NCBI RefSeq assembly: GCF_024055725.1
Contig: NZ_JAMXMX010000004.1
Coordinates: 62,001 to 126,000, forward strand
Direction: 5' to 3'
DNA from: Actinoallomurus spadix
GTDB lineage: Bacteria > Actinomycetota > Actinomycetes > Streptosporangiales > Streptosporangiaceae
DNA: 64,000 nucleotides
A program made the translations under genes and the position numbers. Under the pieces are notes generated by a model. The model saw only the letters and a program-made list of their open reading frames with translations. It ran no database searches and was not told the origin of the DNA. Below are positions 46,480-56,000 of this stretch, piece by piece. How positions within the stretch are numbered: the first letter of the stretch is position 1; each line of letters opens with the position of its first letter.

Positions 46480-46668
46480 GTGATCGATCTCCCAGATCTC
46501 GCTGATGCCGTAGAACGGCTCTACTCCGTCTTCGCGCGATATCCACTCCCCGTCGAGATCAGCTACTGCGAGCATTGCGTGACCCCTTCCGAGGTCACGG
46601 CGACGCGGGCGAGACCGCTGCGCCTGCTCAGCACGGACGACCTTCACCCTCTGATGTGGCGCGCGTAA
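46480..46668 (+). pseudogene. N-terminal fragment of an unrecognised protein
   Basis: A 62-codon ORF from GTG: LPDLADAVERLYSVFARYPL, then EISYCEHCV with a CxxC pair, ending DDLHPLMWRA and TAA. It has convincing coding character but stops where a longer protein would be expected to continue. TAACGT lies 8 bases before the GTG. Probably a truncated gene; function unknown. Confidence 0.5.
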
Positions 46669-46777
46669 GCCCGCGCAGCTCCGTAGCGATCGGACCGGCG
46701 GCCACGTTCCGGTCCGGTCCGGTCCGGGCGCCACCGCGAGTGGCAGGCTCCGGCCGATCCTTGTTACGGTCGGCGTT

Positions 46778-46857
46778 GACGCGGGGTGCCCGGTGATGTT
46801 CCGGGCTGAGAACACACCCGTCGAACCTGATCTAGTTCGGACTAGCGAAGGGACGTC
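46778..46857 (+). ncRNA. TPP riboswitch (THI element)
   Basis: Conserved blocks are in order: GCGGGGTGCCC (46781-46791), GGGCTGAGAACACACCCG (46803-46820), GAACCTGATCTAGTT (46823-46837) and ACTAGCGAAGGGA (46841-46853). P1 closes by GACG/CGTC at the ends. A -10 TACGGT at 46765-46770 places the transcript start next to the aptamer. Controls thiamine genes in response to thiamine diphosphate. Confidence 0.95.
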
Positions 46858-46860
46858 ATC

Positions 46861-46920
46861 GTGACCGGATTCCTCCTGGTGCCGTCGAGCGTCCGCGCCT
46901 TGCCGTCCGCCGACCGCTGA
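46861..46920 (+). CDS. 19-codon ORF between TPP riboswitch and tenA
   Basis: GTG ACC GGA ... TGA encodes MTGFLLVPSSVRALPSADR. Its ribosome site is GAAGGGA (46847-46853), which is part of the riboswitch 3' strand, and its TGA is directly followed by AAGGAGA, the ribosome site of tenA. Translation of the small ORF could therefore be ligand-gated and coupled to tenA. Confidence 0.5.
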   Translation: MTGFLLVPSSVRALPSADR

Positions 46921-46931
46921 AGGAGATCCCG

Positions 46932-47612
46932 ATGTTCTGCGACGAGGTGTGGAAGCGCTCGGCCCGGCTGCTCCGCGCGATCCACGAGCACCCGTTCAAC
47001 ACCGCCCTCAGCGCGGGCACGCTGGAGCGTGAGCGGTTCGCGTTCTACATCGTGCAGGACGCCCGCTACCTGGAGGCGTTCTCCCGGGCGCTCGCGACGG
47101 CATCGACACGGGCCACCGACACCGACGACGCCGTCTTCTTCGCCGAGAGCGCGCACGCCGCGCTGGCGGCGGAACGCACGCTGCACGCCGGGTACATCGA
47201 GGAGTTCGGCCTGACCGCCGACGACCTGGCGGGCATCGAGACCTCCCCCACCTGTCTCGGCTACGCGTCGTTCCTCCAGGCGACGGCCCTCGCCGACCCG
47301 TACCCGGTGCTGGCGGCGGCGGTGCTGCCGTGCTTCTGGGTGTACCAGGACGTGGGCACGGCCCTGCTCGAGAACACCGCGGGCGTCGAGGACCATCCGT
47401 ACCGCGCGTGGATCGCGACCTACTCCGACCCGGCCTTCGCCGAGTCGACCGAACGCGCCAAGGACATCACCGACCGCCTGGCCGCGACCACCGACCCTGC
47501 GACCCGCGAGGCCATGACCCGCGCCTTCTTCCGCGCCACCGAGTACGAGTGGATGTTCTGGGACAGCGCCTGGCGGCGTGAGACGTGGCCCACCGCCGGG
47601 TGGCTCAGGTAG
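46932..47612 (+). CDS. tenA: TenA family thiaminase II/aminopyrimidine hydrolase
   Basis: A 226-residue TenA protein: IHEHPFNTALSAGTLERERF (pyrimidine site), FYIVQDARYLEAFSRAL, and AAVLPCFWVYQDVG with the catalytic Cys. Salvages aminopyrimidines from degraded thiamine. AAGGAGA precedes ATG by 6 bases. The upstream TPP riboswitch supports the role. It overlaps the truncated DUF397 gene by 8 bp at its 3' end. Confidence 0.92.
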   Translation: MFCDEVWKRSARLLRAIHEHPFNTALSAGTLERERFAFYIVQDARYLEAFSRALATASTRATDTDDAVFFAESAHAALAAERTLHAGYIEEFGLTADDLAGIETSPTCLGYASFLQATALADPYPVLAAAVLPCFWVYQDVGTALLENTAGVEDHPYRAWIATYSDPAFAESTERAKDITDRLAATTDPATREAMTRAFFRATEYEWMFWDSAWRRETWPTAGWLR

Positions 47613-47724
47613 GCCGCCGCGCGGACAGACCGGCGACCTCCTGAGAAGTCAGCGACGCCACCTCCACGCACGCCTCGTCGTTGACCCCGCCACTAACTGA
47701 GCTCTTGCGCCACTGCATCGCCAT
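47605..47724 (-). pseudogene. C-terminally truncated DUF397 gene
   Basis: ATG at 47724; 39 codons beginning MAMQWRKSSVSGGVNDEACV, the DUF397 signature, but ending SLTSQEVAGLSARRPT where relatives continue for another 25 or so residues. Its stop lies inside the 3' end of convergent tenA, so the gene seems cut off by the junction with tenA. It follows the broken Scr1-type regulator. Confidence 0.6.
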
Positions 47725-48539
47725 TCGGTGGCCTCCAATCGGCGTTCGATCATGACGCGCGAGGCATTCTCGGAGGCCGCCTGGTGCCCGATCCGGTCGA
47801 AGTCCATCTTGAACTCTTCGACCTCGCCGCCCATCTCGATCAGCCGACCGCCTCTCGCCGCTCCAGCGTAGGCGATATCGCGGGAATCGACAGTGATGAT
47901 GCGGAACGGGCCGTCCTTGCCGATATGGGCGCCTGTCGAGCGCGGGATGATGCGGATGGAGATGTTCGGCCGCCGCATCAGTTCGAGCAGGTGCCGGAGT
48001 TGCGCCTGCATGACCTCGGGGCCGCCGATGCAGTCTTCCAGGACCTCCTCGTCCAGCAGCAGCCAGACATAGGGAGGATCCGGCCTGTCCACGATGGCGG
48101 CCTGCCGCTCCATCCTGGCCTTGAGTGTCTCGTCGAGGTCCTTGCCGTCGCTGCCGGCCAGCAGAAGGGCTCGCGCGTAGTCCTCGGTCTGGAACGGAGG
48201 TGGGATGTACTGGCCCTGGTAGATCCTGATCACCGCGGCCATGGCCTCGTACGCGGTGATGGACTGGGCCCAGTCGGGGTTGTGGCCGTTCTGCGCGTAC
48301 TAGAGCAGCAGCTCGAAGAGGCCGCCGGTCTGAAAGTGGCGATCGAGGATCTTCGCCTGCCTCTCATCGATCTTCCTTCGGCCCGCCTCGACGTTGGAGA
48401 CCGTCGACGGAGCAGCGGTGGCGATCCTGCCCCACTGCGCCAGCGACAGGCCGTTCTTCTCGCGCTCCCACCTGAGCAGGTAGGCCAGCATGTGCCACAG
48501 CGAGACCTTCGGGTTGAGCGGGGCCCGGATGACCGACAT
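47649..48539 (-). pseudogene. Scr1/DUF5753-type regulator interrupted by an in-frame TAG
   Basis: One frame of 297 codons with a single TAG at 48300-48302. Before it: HTH domain (LSLAQWGRIATAAPSTVSNV, RKIDERQAKILDRHF). After it: YAQNGHNPDWAQSITAYEAM and the DUF5753 domain (DIAYAGAARGGRLIEMGGEV). Relatives read through this position with a sense codon such as TGG or CAG, so a point mutation is likely; suppression is possible but unsupported. The C-terminal end is unusually long, running past the start of DUF397. Confidence 0.75.
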
Positions 48540-48560
48540 CGGCTCTCCTTGCGCATCCAG

Positions 48561-48578
48561 CGTGAGTGACTACTCACG
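48561..48578 (-). promoter_or_regulatory. Palindrome upstream of the broken Scr1-type regulator
   Basis: CGTGAGT-GACT-ACTCACG, seven-base perfect arms, 22 bases upstream of the ATG; probable autoregulatory operator. Confidence 0.55.
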
Positions 48579-48579
48579 G

Positions 48580-49586
48580 AGAGTAGATGCTCGGGCGACG
48601 TAACGCCGTCGATTCCCGGAAACTCACCCAGACAGGCACGGTGACCCCAGAGCGATACCACTCCAGACGGCTCCATACATCGGGCCGGGCCGCAGGAGTG
48701 CCGGTCGACAGGGGACCATTCGTCTTCCGGATGGGCCGTATAAGCCATGGGGCACTTCCTCACCTTGCAGAGTAAGGCACCTTATCGATGGGCTCAAGCC
48801 ATCGACACCAGCCCACTTAGGCCTCTCAACCAGCACTCCTTTACATCATTAATATGCTCGAGGCCGCAACCGACAACTTCGCATGCCATATGAATGGCAC
48901 CATCTGCTGGAGGGAGCGACTCCGATGGCCCATAATGTGGAGCTCGAAATCCATGCCCAATCGGCAATCCTTGCGCAACGATAGCCGCGGCCGCCAAGGC
49001 CGGTTCGACTCGTGGACTATCGAGGCGGCCGACACATTGCGCCGCCTTAAACAACACGGTCTGTAACGTATCGAGACGGTCCCCCTCAGCGCCCCGTCGA
49101 GTTCATCGACGAAATCCGCAACAGTGTCGTCACCTAATGGCCATAACCCCAGTTACTCATACATTTTCCATCACGTTATCGGTCTCCGCAAATCCACCAC
49201 CAGGACACGACATCGAACAGCGAGGCACCGTCCGACAGTTTCGCCGGCCTCCTCCTAGTTGCCTTGCCGAAGGAGTAAGCATTAATTCACCAGGAAGCAG
49301 CAGGACCTTCATCTGACTTGCAAGTCCGGGCTCATCTACCAGCACCTTCAGTCGGGCTCGGCCCCTGAGACTGCGGCGGGTCAAGCGCATCACGTCGTTG
49401 GCATCGTGGATCACAAGCCTGCGGCCAGGTCGCAGGCCGTCGGGCCACGGAAGGCAAAGGATTACAACACCACCCAAGCCACCAGCCAACCCCGAAAGAT
49501 CAGGCCGCATCCTTAGAGCTCAGGTCGAACGTCACTGCGCGGCGATTCGAAGCCTTATTATCGAGCTCGCAACATGAATGCCGACT
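48580..49586. other. A+T-richer stretch without a confident gene
   Basis: About 1 kb with visibly lower G+C than its surroundings and no strong coding frame. Weak candidates are a 117-codon minus ORF (49157-49510; LRPGRRLVIHDANDVMRLTR) and an 87-codon minus ORF (48794-49057; DGAIHMACEVVGCGLEH). Neither has a good ribosome site or recognised family. It lies just downstream of the RHS tip and may hold remnants of displaced toxin/immunity modules. Confidence 0.4.
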
Positions 49587-49997
49587 TCAGGATTCGACAG
49601 AATCGAACCCGATGCCGGGATCGAACATAGGATCTCCAGACATTCGCACAAAGGGGAGCCGAACCGCCAAATTCAACGCCAAATTCTCAATCTCTGAAGC
49701 ACTGATCCGAGGGAGCTTCGAAAACATGCCGCGCCTCACATCAAGATGCATCCAAACACCTCGATTCCTCTTGCCTATAATAATCAGCGCGCACTTCACA
49801 AAGCCTCGGTGATCGCGGCGTGGAAGTCGAACAAGATAGAGGTGCTCAACATCACCTAGTCGCTCCTCAAGCCATGCCCGATTTCCATGCGCCAAACCTT
49901 TGATGCTCTCTGCGGCTCGCATCGCCTGCACTAGGGGAACATAGTCAATCCTTCGCACACCAGAGAGAGATAGGCCGAACAAGCGACGAGCGAACAC
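49587..49997 (-). CDS. Candidate immunity protein for the RHS toxin
   Basis: A 136-residue protein whose GTG start is 4 bases after the RHS stop, with TAGGCGA as ribosome site. Sequence is mixed alpha/beta (YVPLVQAMRAAESIKGLAHG, LYLVRLPRRDHRGFVKCALI, GMFSKLPRISASEIENLALN) and matches no family I know. Codon use is much less G+C-biased than neighbours. A small, compositionally foreign gene coupled to the C-terminus of an RHS protein is the standard position of the cognate immunity gene; the role is inference. Confidence 0.65.
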   Translation of the reverse strand: MFARRLFGLSLSGVRRIDYVPLVQAMRAAESIKGLAHGNRAWLEERLGDVEHLYLVRLPRRDHRGFVKCALIIIGKRNRGVWMHLDVRRGMFSKLPRISASEIENLALNLAVRLPFVRMSGDPMFDPGIGFDSVES

Positions 49998-50001
49998 TCG
50001 C

Positions 50002-53000
50002 CTACCACCCGTCTACATAGATAGGAGTGTCGTGTGTGATAGATGAATTCGGATCACCGGCACGACGTAGCAGTTCAGCCATGCGATGGCTACCCTCCAT
50101 CATGTGACCATCATGATAGGTCATGTGCACACCGTCGTCCGGAGTGAAGACTGATTTCAAAAGATCATCGTCGTCTAGCGAGCGAGCAAGCCCTCGCTTG
50201 AGCTTGTCTGGGACCCAGTTACCCGCATCATCGACAAAATCGTGGGGAATGCCTCTGAGATCACCAACGGTTCCGTTAGCGGCAGGCGGCTCTGGCTGTC
50301 TTCTACCGAAGCGCTTCCCGAAGAGGCTTGATCCCCTCCCGAGACTCTTCAACGCCCGTTCGGCCGAGCCGACCTCGTTACCGACCTTCACGAGATCCTT
50401 GATCGCCGATACGACCGTACCGACAAGCTTAGACACAGAACCGATAAGCTTGGCCGCTTTAGCCCACTTCCACGGGGCTGCGTACTTTGTCGCGAACTTG
50501 CCCAGCAGGCCGCCGGCGAAGCTGGACAGGACGTTGAGCGCCGTCTCGCCGCAGGCGCCGATGTCTCCCTTGGCGAAGCAGTCGATGCCGGCCGTGATGC
50601 CGAGCTCGTCCGCGGCGATCTTCAGCAGGGAGCCCAGCGCGTTCGCGAGCTTCCGCTTGAGCTGGATCTTCTTCTGCTGTGCCGCCCACAGCCGTTTGAG
50701 GGCGGCGACCTGGGCGGCGCGCTGCCGCGCGGCCGCCGCGGCCTGCGAGTAGGCGCCCTCGTGGTAGTAGATGTCCCCGTACGGAGTGCCGTGCGGGGGC
50801 TTCCAGTCGGGGTACATCCGGTGGAACTGGCCCGCGCCCCAGGCGTTGCACGCCTTAGGGTCTCCGCCGCCCATGCAGATGTCCGGGCGTGTGCCGTCCG
50901 GGTCCGAGAGCGTCGCCGGGTTGTTCTCGCCATAGGAGTACGCGTTCATCTGCTGCGGGTCGCTGCTGTCGATCACCGGGTCCACTGACAGGAAGCGCCC
51001 GTCTTCGGCGTCGTACTCACGTGCTCCGAGATGCGTGGTGCCGACCGAGTCGTCCTTGGTGCCGCCCAGGAACCCTCGCTCGCCCGGCCAGTTCGTCGGC
51101 TGGGTGCCGCGCTGGGCACCGAACGGGTCGTAGTACCGCTTGGTGACCTGGTTGGTCGTGGCGTCGATGGCCCGGGTGGCGGTGCCGTGCTGGTCGTCGG
51201 CGAGGAACTGCACGCCGTTCGCCGTCCGTACGGCCACGGTGTCGTCGCCCAGCGTGTAGTAGCGCGTCCCCGTCACGCTGGAGCCCTCCAGGCGAAGTTC
51301 CATCGTGCCGAGGTAGAGGGTCGTGGCGCCGGGCTCGCGCCGGATCAGCCGGTCGCCGTCGGCGTCGTAGAGGAACGAGGTGGTCTGCCCGCCCTTGGTG
51401 GACGCGGTGAGGTGGCCTTCGGCGTCCCAGTCGAACTTCTGGTCGTCGCCGCCGACGGTCTGAAGCGTGGTGTTACCGGTGTCGTCGTACTTGAAGGTGT
51501 CAACGCTGGTACCGCCGGGGCTGCCACCGGGGATCGGCGGGGTCACCGTGGTGACCGACTGCAGGGCGTGCGGCTGCTTGGCACCGGCCGCCGGGTAGGC
51601 GTACGTCTTGGTGACGTCCCGGCTGGTGTCGCCGTCGAGGTCGTGATCGGTCCGCTTCGTGCGGTTGCCGGTCAGGTCGTACTGGTAGGACTGCCAGTAC
51701 GGCGCGGGTCCCATCGTGTCGACGGTCGTGGCGCTGGGCGCGGCCGCGCAGGCGTCCTTGGCCGTCCAGGCGTCATTGAGCCGCTGCAGGTAGTCGTAGG
51801 TGAAACACTGGTTCTCCGCCGACTGGCCGTTGCCGGGCTGGTCCGCGATCGACTTGACGTCGCCGGAGTCGTAATAGTCGTAGGTGGTGTTCTCGACCCG
51901 GAGCGGGGACGCCTTCTGCCGGTCGGTGACGACGTTCTTCAGCCGGTTGGTGCCGTCCTCATAGGTGTAGGTGCGCTGCACCTTCGCGCCGGTGGTCGTG
52001 GCCATCAGCTGGGTCGACAGGTTCCCGATGCCGTCGTAACCGGTGTCGGCGACGTAGGTGCTGGCGCCCTTCAGCGTCTGGGGACGGCCCAGGTCGTCAT
52101 AGCCGAGGCGGAGCGTCTCCTTCGGCAGGCCGCCGGCGGCGGGCAGCGTCATCGTCGCCATGGACCCGTCGGCGTTGTAGGTCATCGACGTCTCGTACGT
52201 CCCGGCGAGGGCGCCGTTGCCGTCGGCGTTCGGAATCGTCACGCGCGTTCCGGTCGGGCGGTAGGCCGCGTCGTACCCGGTGACGTCGGTCCGGTACGCC
52301 TTGTCCGGGTCGCCGTCGGCGTACCGGATCGATGAGACCGCCTGACCGAAGACGTTCGTCGAACCCATCTTGTCGTAGATCCACTCGGCGAGCTTGGGCC
52401 CGTCGGCGGAGTCGGCGTGCTCGGCGGTCTGACGTCCGAGCAGGTCGTAGTCGAAGTAGAGCTTCTTGCCGCGGGCGTCCTCGGTGGACTCGACCTGGTC
52501 GAGGTCTGTGTACGTGTAGGTGGTGGTTCCCTTGTCGGGATCCTCCGCCTTCGTCTTACGGCCGAGCAGGTCGTAGTGGGTCCGCCAGACGTTCCCCGCG
52601 GGGTCGGTCACGCTGGCCAGGCGACCTGCGGAGTCGTAGCCGTACCGTGTGGTGTCGTAGTCGCCGCCGATCGTCGCGCCGTGATACTGGCGCAGCTCGG
52701 TGGTCCTGCCCTGCGCGTCGACGATCTTCGTGGTCGGCGTCGATCCCTTTGGCGGCACCACGCTGACGCTGTCGCCGGTGTACGTGGTGGTGGTGTGCCA
52801 CTGCTCCACACCGAGCTTCTGGAACGCCTCGACGGTGGGGCGGCCCTGACCGTCGTACGTCGTCACGGTCTGGCCGGGCACCGCGTTGTCGGTGGGCGCA
52901 TAGAGCGTGCCGGACGGCGCGGTCTCGTTGTAGTACGGGTCGTTGGTCTTGAAGACCCGGCCGCTGGAGTCGTAGAACGCGTCGGAGATCATGCGGCCGG

Positions 53001-56000
53001 TCACCGTGCCGCCGGCGTCGACCTTGGCCGGGGCCTGGGTCTGCACCGGACGCAGCAGCCCGTCGAACAGCTGGTAGGAGGTCGAGTACGTCGACCCGTC
53101 CCACATCAGCTGTTGCGTCGACACCACCGCCGGTTCGTCCTTGGAGATGGTGTAGGTGAACTGCATGTGCGGGGACATCGAACTCGTACGGCCGGGCAGC
53201 CACACCTTCGTCAGCCGGCCGAGCGGGTCGTACTGCTGAAGGGTCGTCCTGCCGTTCGCGTCCTGAACCGACGTGCGCGCCGCCCAGGCGGGCTGATACG
53301 TGGTCGTCTCGGTGTGGCCCAGGGCGTTCGTGACGACCGTCTGGTCGACCAGACCTCCGCTGGTGACCTGGTGATACGTGGTGGTCGTCTTGTGGTCGGC
53401 CTTCCCGCCCTCGTACGAGGCGGTGACCCGGCCGTAGTCGTCGTAGTCGGTCTTGGTGTCGGTCTGCCAGTCCGGGGATCCGTCGGTGAATCCGGTGAGC
53501 CGCCGGGTCTCGGTCACGTTTCCGGCGGACGGCGCCGCTCCGAAGTCCTTCCCGTCGAAGAGGTTCTGCACCCCGGAGATGATCTTGTCGTCGGGCAGCC
53601 CGGCGTCCTGTGCCGGGCAGGCTACCGAGGCGGTCAGCGTCCGGCTGACGTAGTTGAACATCCCCGCGCTCTCGTTGCGGGCGTACGTCGTGCGGGTGCA
53701 GGTGTCGTCGCCGGACGTGGACAGGTCGCCGTCGTCCTCGGCCTCGACCCCGAGGCCGTGATCGTCGTAACGCGTGACCGCCTGCGTACGCCGCCAGGTG
53801 CCGTCGCCGAGGAGCGTCCGGACCGCGGTCGTTCCCGGGCGGACCATCGCGGCGGTCGCGGTGCCCCACGACTTGGCGCGCTTGGCCGTCGCGCCGCTCA
53901 CCCACGGCGTGTTCTGCGTCGCCGACTGGATCTGCCCGCCCGGCTTGTCGTAGACGACCTCCTCGCGGACCTGCCCCTCGAGCACGTCGGCGTCCGGGAC
54001 GGAGCGTCCTTCGGAGTCGGTGACGGAGGCATCGCGACGGCCCGTCGGCTTGCCGTTCGAGTCCTTCTGCTCGTCGCCGTCCATGCCGCGGTAGAAGAGG
54101 GTCTCGGACTGTGACTGGATGTCGCCGTCGCGCCCGGTCGTGACCTTGACCCTGGCGTAGCCGCGCCACTGAGACCACGTCTTGTACTTCTCCTCGACGA
54201 GGCCGTCATCGTCGTCGTGGTGCCAGGCAGGCGCGCCGACGTACGTGTAGGCGGTCACGACCGGTGGTGTGCCGGAGATGCGAGGGTCGTTGACCACGGA
54301 GGCGACCGGGTATTTCTGGAAGTACTCCAGCTTCTGGCTGGTCGCGCCCTCCGGCGTCCAGTACAGCGGGAAGCAGCGTTTGTCGTTCTTGTCCTCGGCG
54401 GCCGGCAGGTTGCTCTGCGTGCACTCGGCCGGCATGTAGTTGACCGAGGTGACACCACCGGACTCGGAGGTGATGGACGAGATCCGGAACTTGATCATCT
54501 GCGGGCCCTGCAGCGGATCCACCCGGTTGGACAGTTTGGTGCCCTCGAACGTCACCTCGGGGAGCGCGGCGTCGCCGTTGACCTTCCCAGCGTGCGTGAT
54601 CCCGTCCAGCCACAGTCCGGCGGACGTCCCGTCGCCCGGGTCCTTCATCTCCTGCCGCAGGGTCCAGGTGTCCACGGGGTCGTACTTGGTGCCGTTCCAG
54701 ATCTGCGTGGTGACCCCGGTCAGCCGCTTTCGGCTCCAGAACGTCGGGCTGTTCTTGTTCGCGCAGGAGTCGCCGGACTTGCAGTTCTGATCGACCGGGA
54801 CATCGGGCCAGTACTTGGCGTTCGCCGTGGTGAACTGGGCGTCGGAGCAGGTGATGCTGCCGGTCGGGAAGCAGCGCTCGGCGGTGGTGAAGGTGACCTG
54901 GGAGGGAGCCTTGGACGTGAACAGCGCGTCCTTGCGCTGACCGTAATCGATCCGGGTCAGCGTGCCGCCGCGCGTGTACTGAACCCCGGTCGACTTGAGG
55001 TTCCGCCCGTAATAGTTGGTCTCGGGCGTGTACCAGTAGGTCATCGTGTTGCCGTGCGGATCCACGACATAGTCGAGGTTCCAGCGCCACGCCTGCTGGC
55101 ACCATGACTTGTCGAACGTGTCGGCTGCGTCCGTGCCGGTCTTGTGACACGGCTCCTTGTCGTCGTTGCCGAAGACGGGGACCGTCCACGTCGAGCCGGT
55201 CTCCGCCTTCCCGCTGCTCCAGCCGGGTAGGTGGTTGAGCCCGAAGTAGTACTGCGTCCCGTCGAGCGTGGTGATCCGCCAGTGCTCGCCCTTGTCCGCG
55301 GTGTCGCCGTCGTCGCCGTTTGCGGCCCCGGTCAGCTTCTCGACCTTCGAGCCGTCGTCGTCCTTGGGCTTCCAGACGCCCGTGGCGTCGTCGCGGATCA
55401 GCTCGGTGGAGTTGCCGTTCAGGGACATGGTGGCGTTGTCGTAGCGCCAGCACAGGTCCTGCTTCTTCGGCGAGAGACCGGAGTCGTCACCGCACGAGCG
55501 GTAGCGGCGCTCGATGTACCCGGGCCAGTAGTCGAACCCGGTGCCGATCCAGGACGGCTGGTTGTTCGTCGACGCGGTCTGGCCGTCGACCGCGCTGGAG
55601 GAGTAGCCGAGGCCGATCTGTGGCACCGGACCGCCCAGCGACGGCGGCATCCGCAACGGGTAGGACCAGGAGAAGTTGCCCGTCTGCGCGCTCACCTGCC
55701 AGGTCGAGGACGGCGCCAGCGGTGTCGCCGCGAAGCTGCCCGCCGATCCGGACGCGCCGGCCGCCAGCGCGACGACGCCGGACTCCCCCGACGTGCCCTG
55801 GGCCGCCGGCACGACGACCTGCGCGGTGACCTTGCCGGCGGCGACGTCGTTGGTGGAGGCCAGCGGCGTCTGCGTGCGGCACTCGGTCCGCTCGGGGCTG
55901 GTCAGCGCGCACGCCGGCAGCCGTACCAGTCGCAGCCGGGAGGCCCAGTCGCCACCGACGGCGTACCGGAACTTCGAGTAGTCGACCTCCATCAGCGCCC

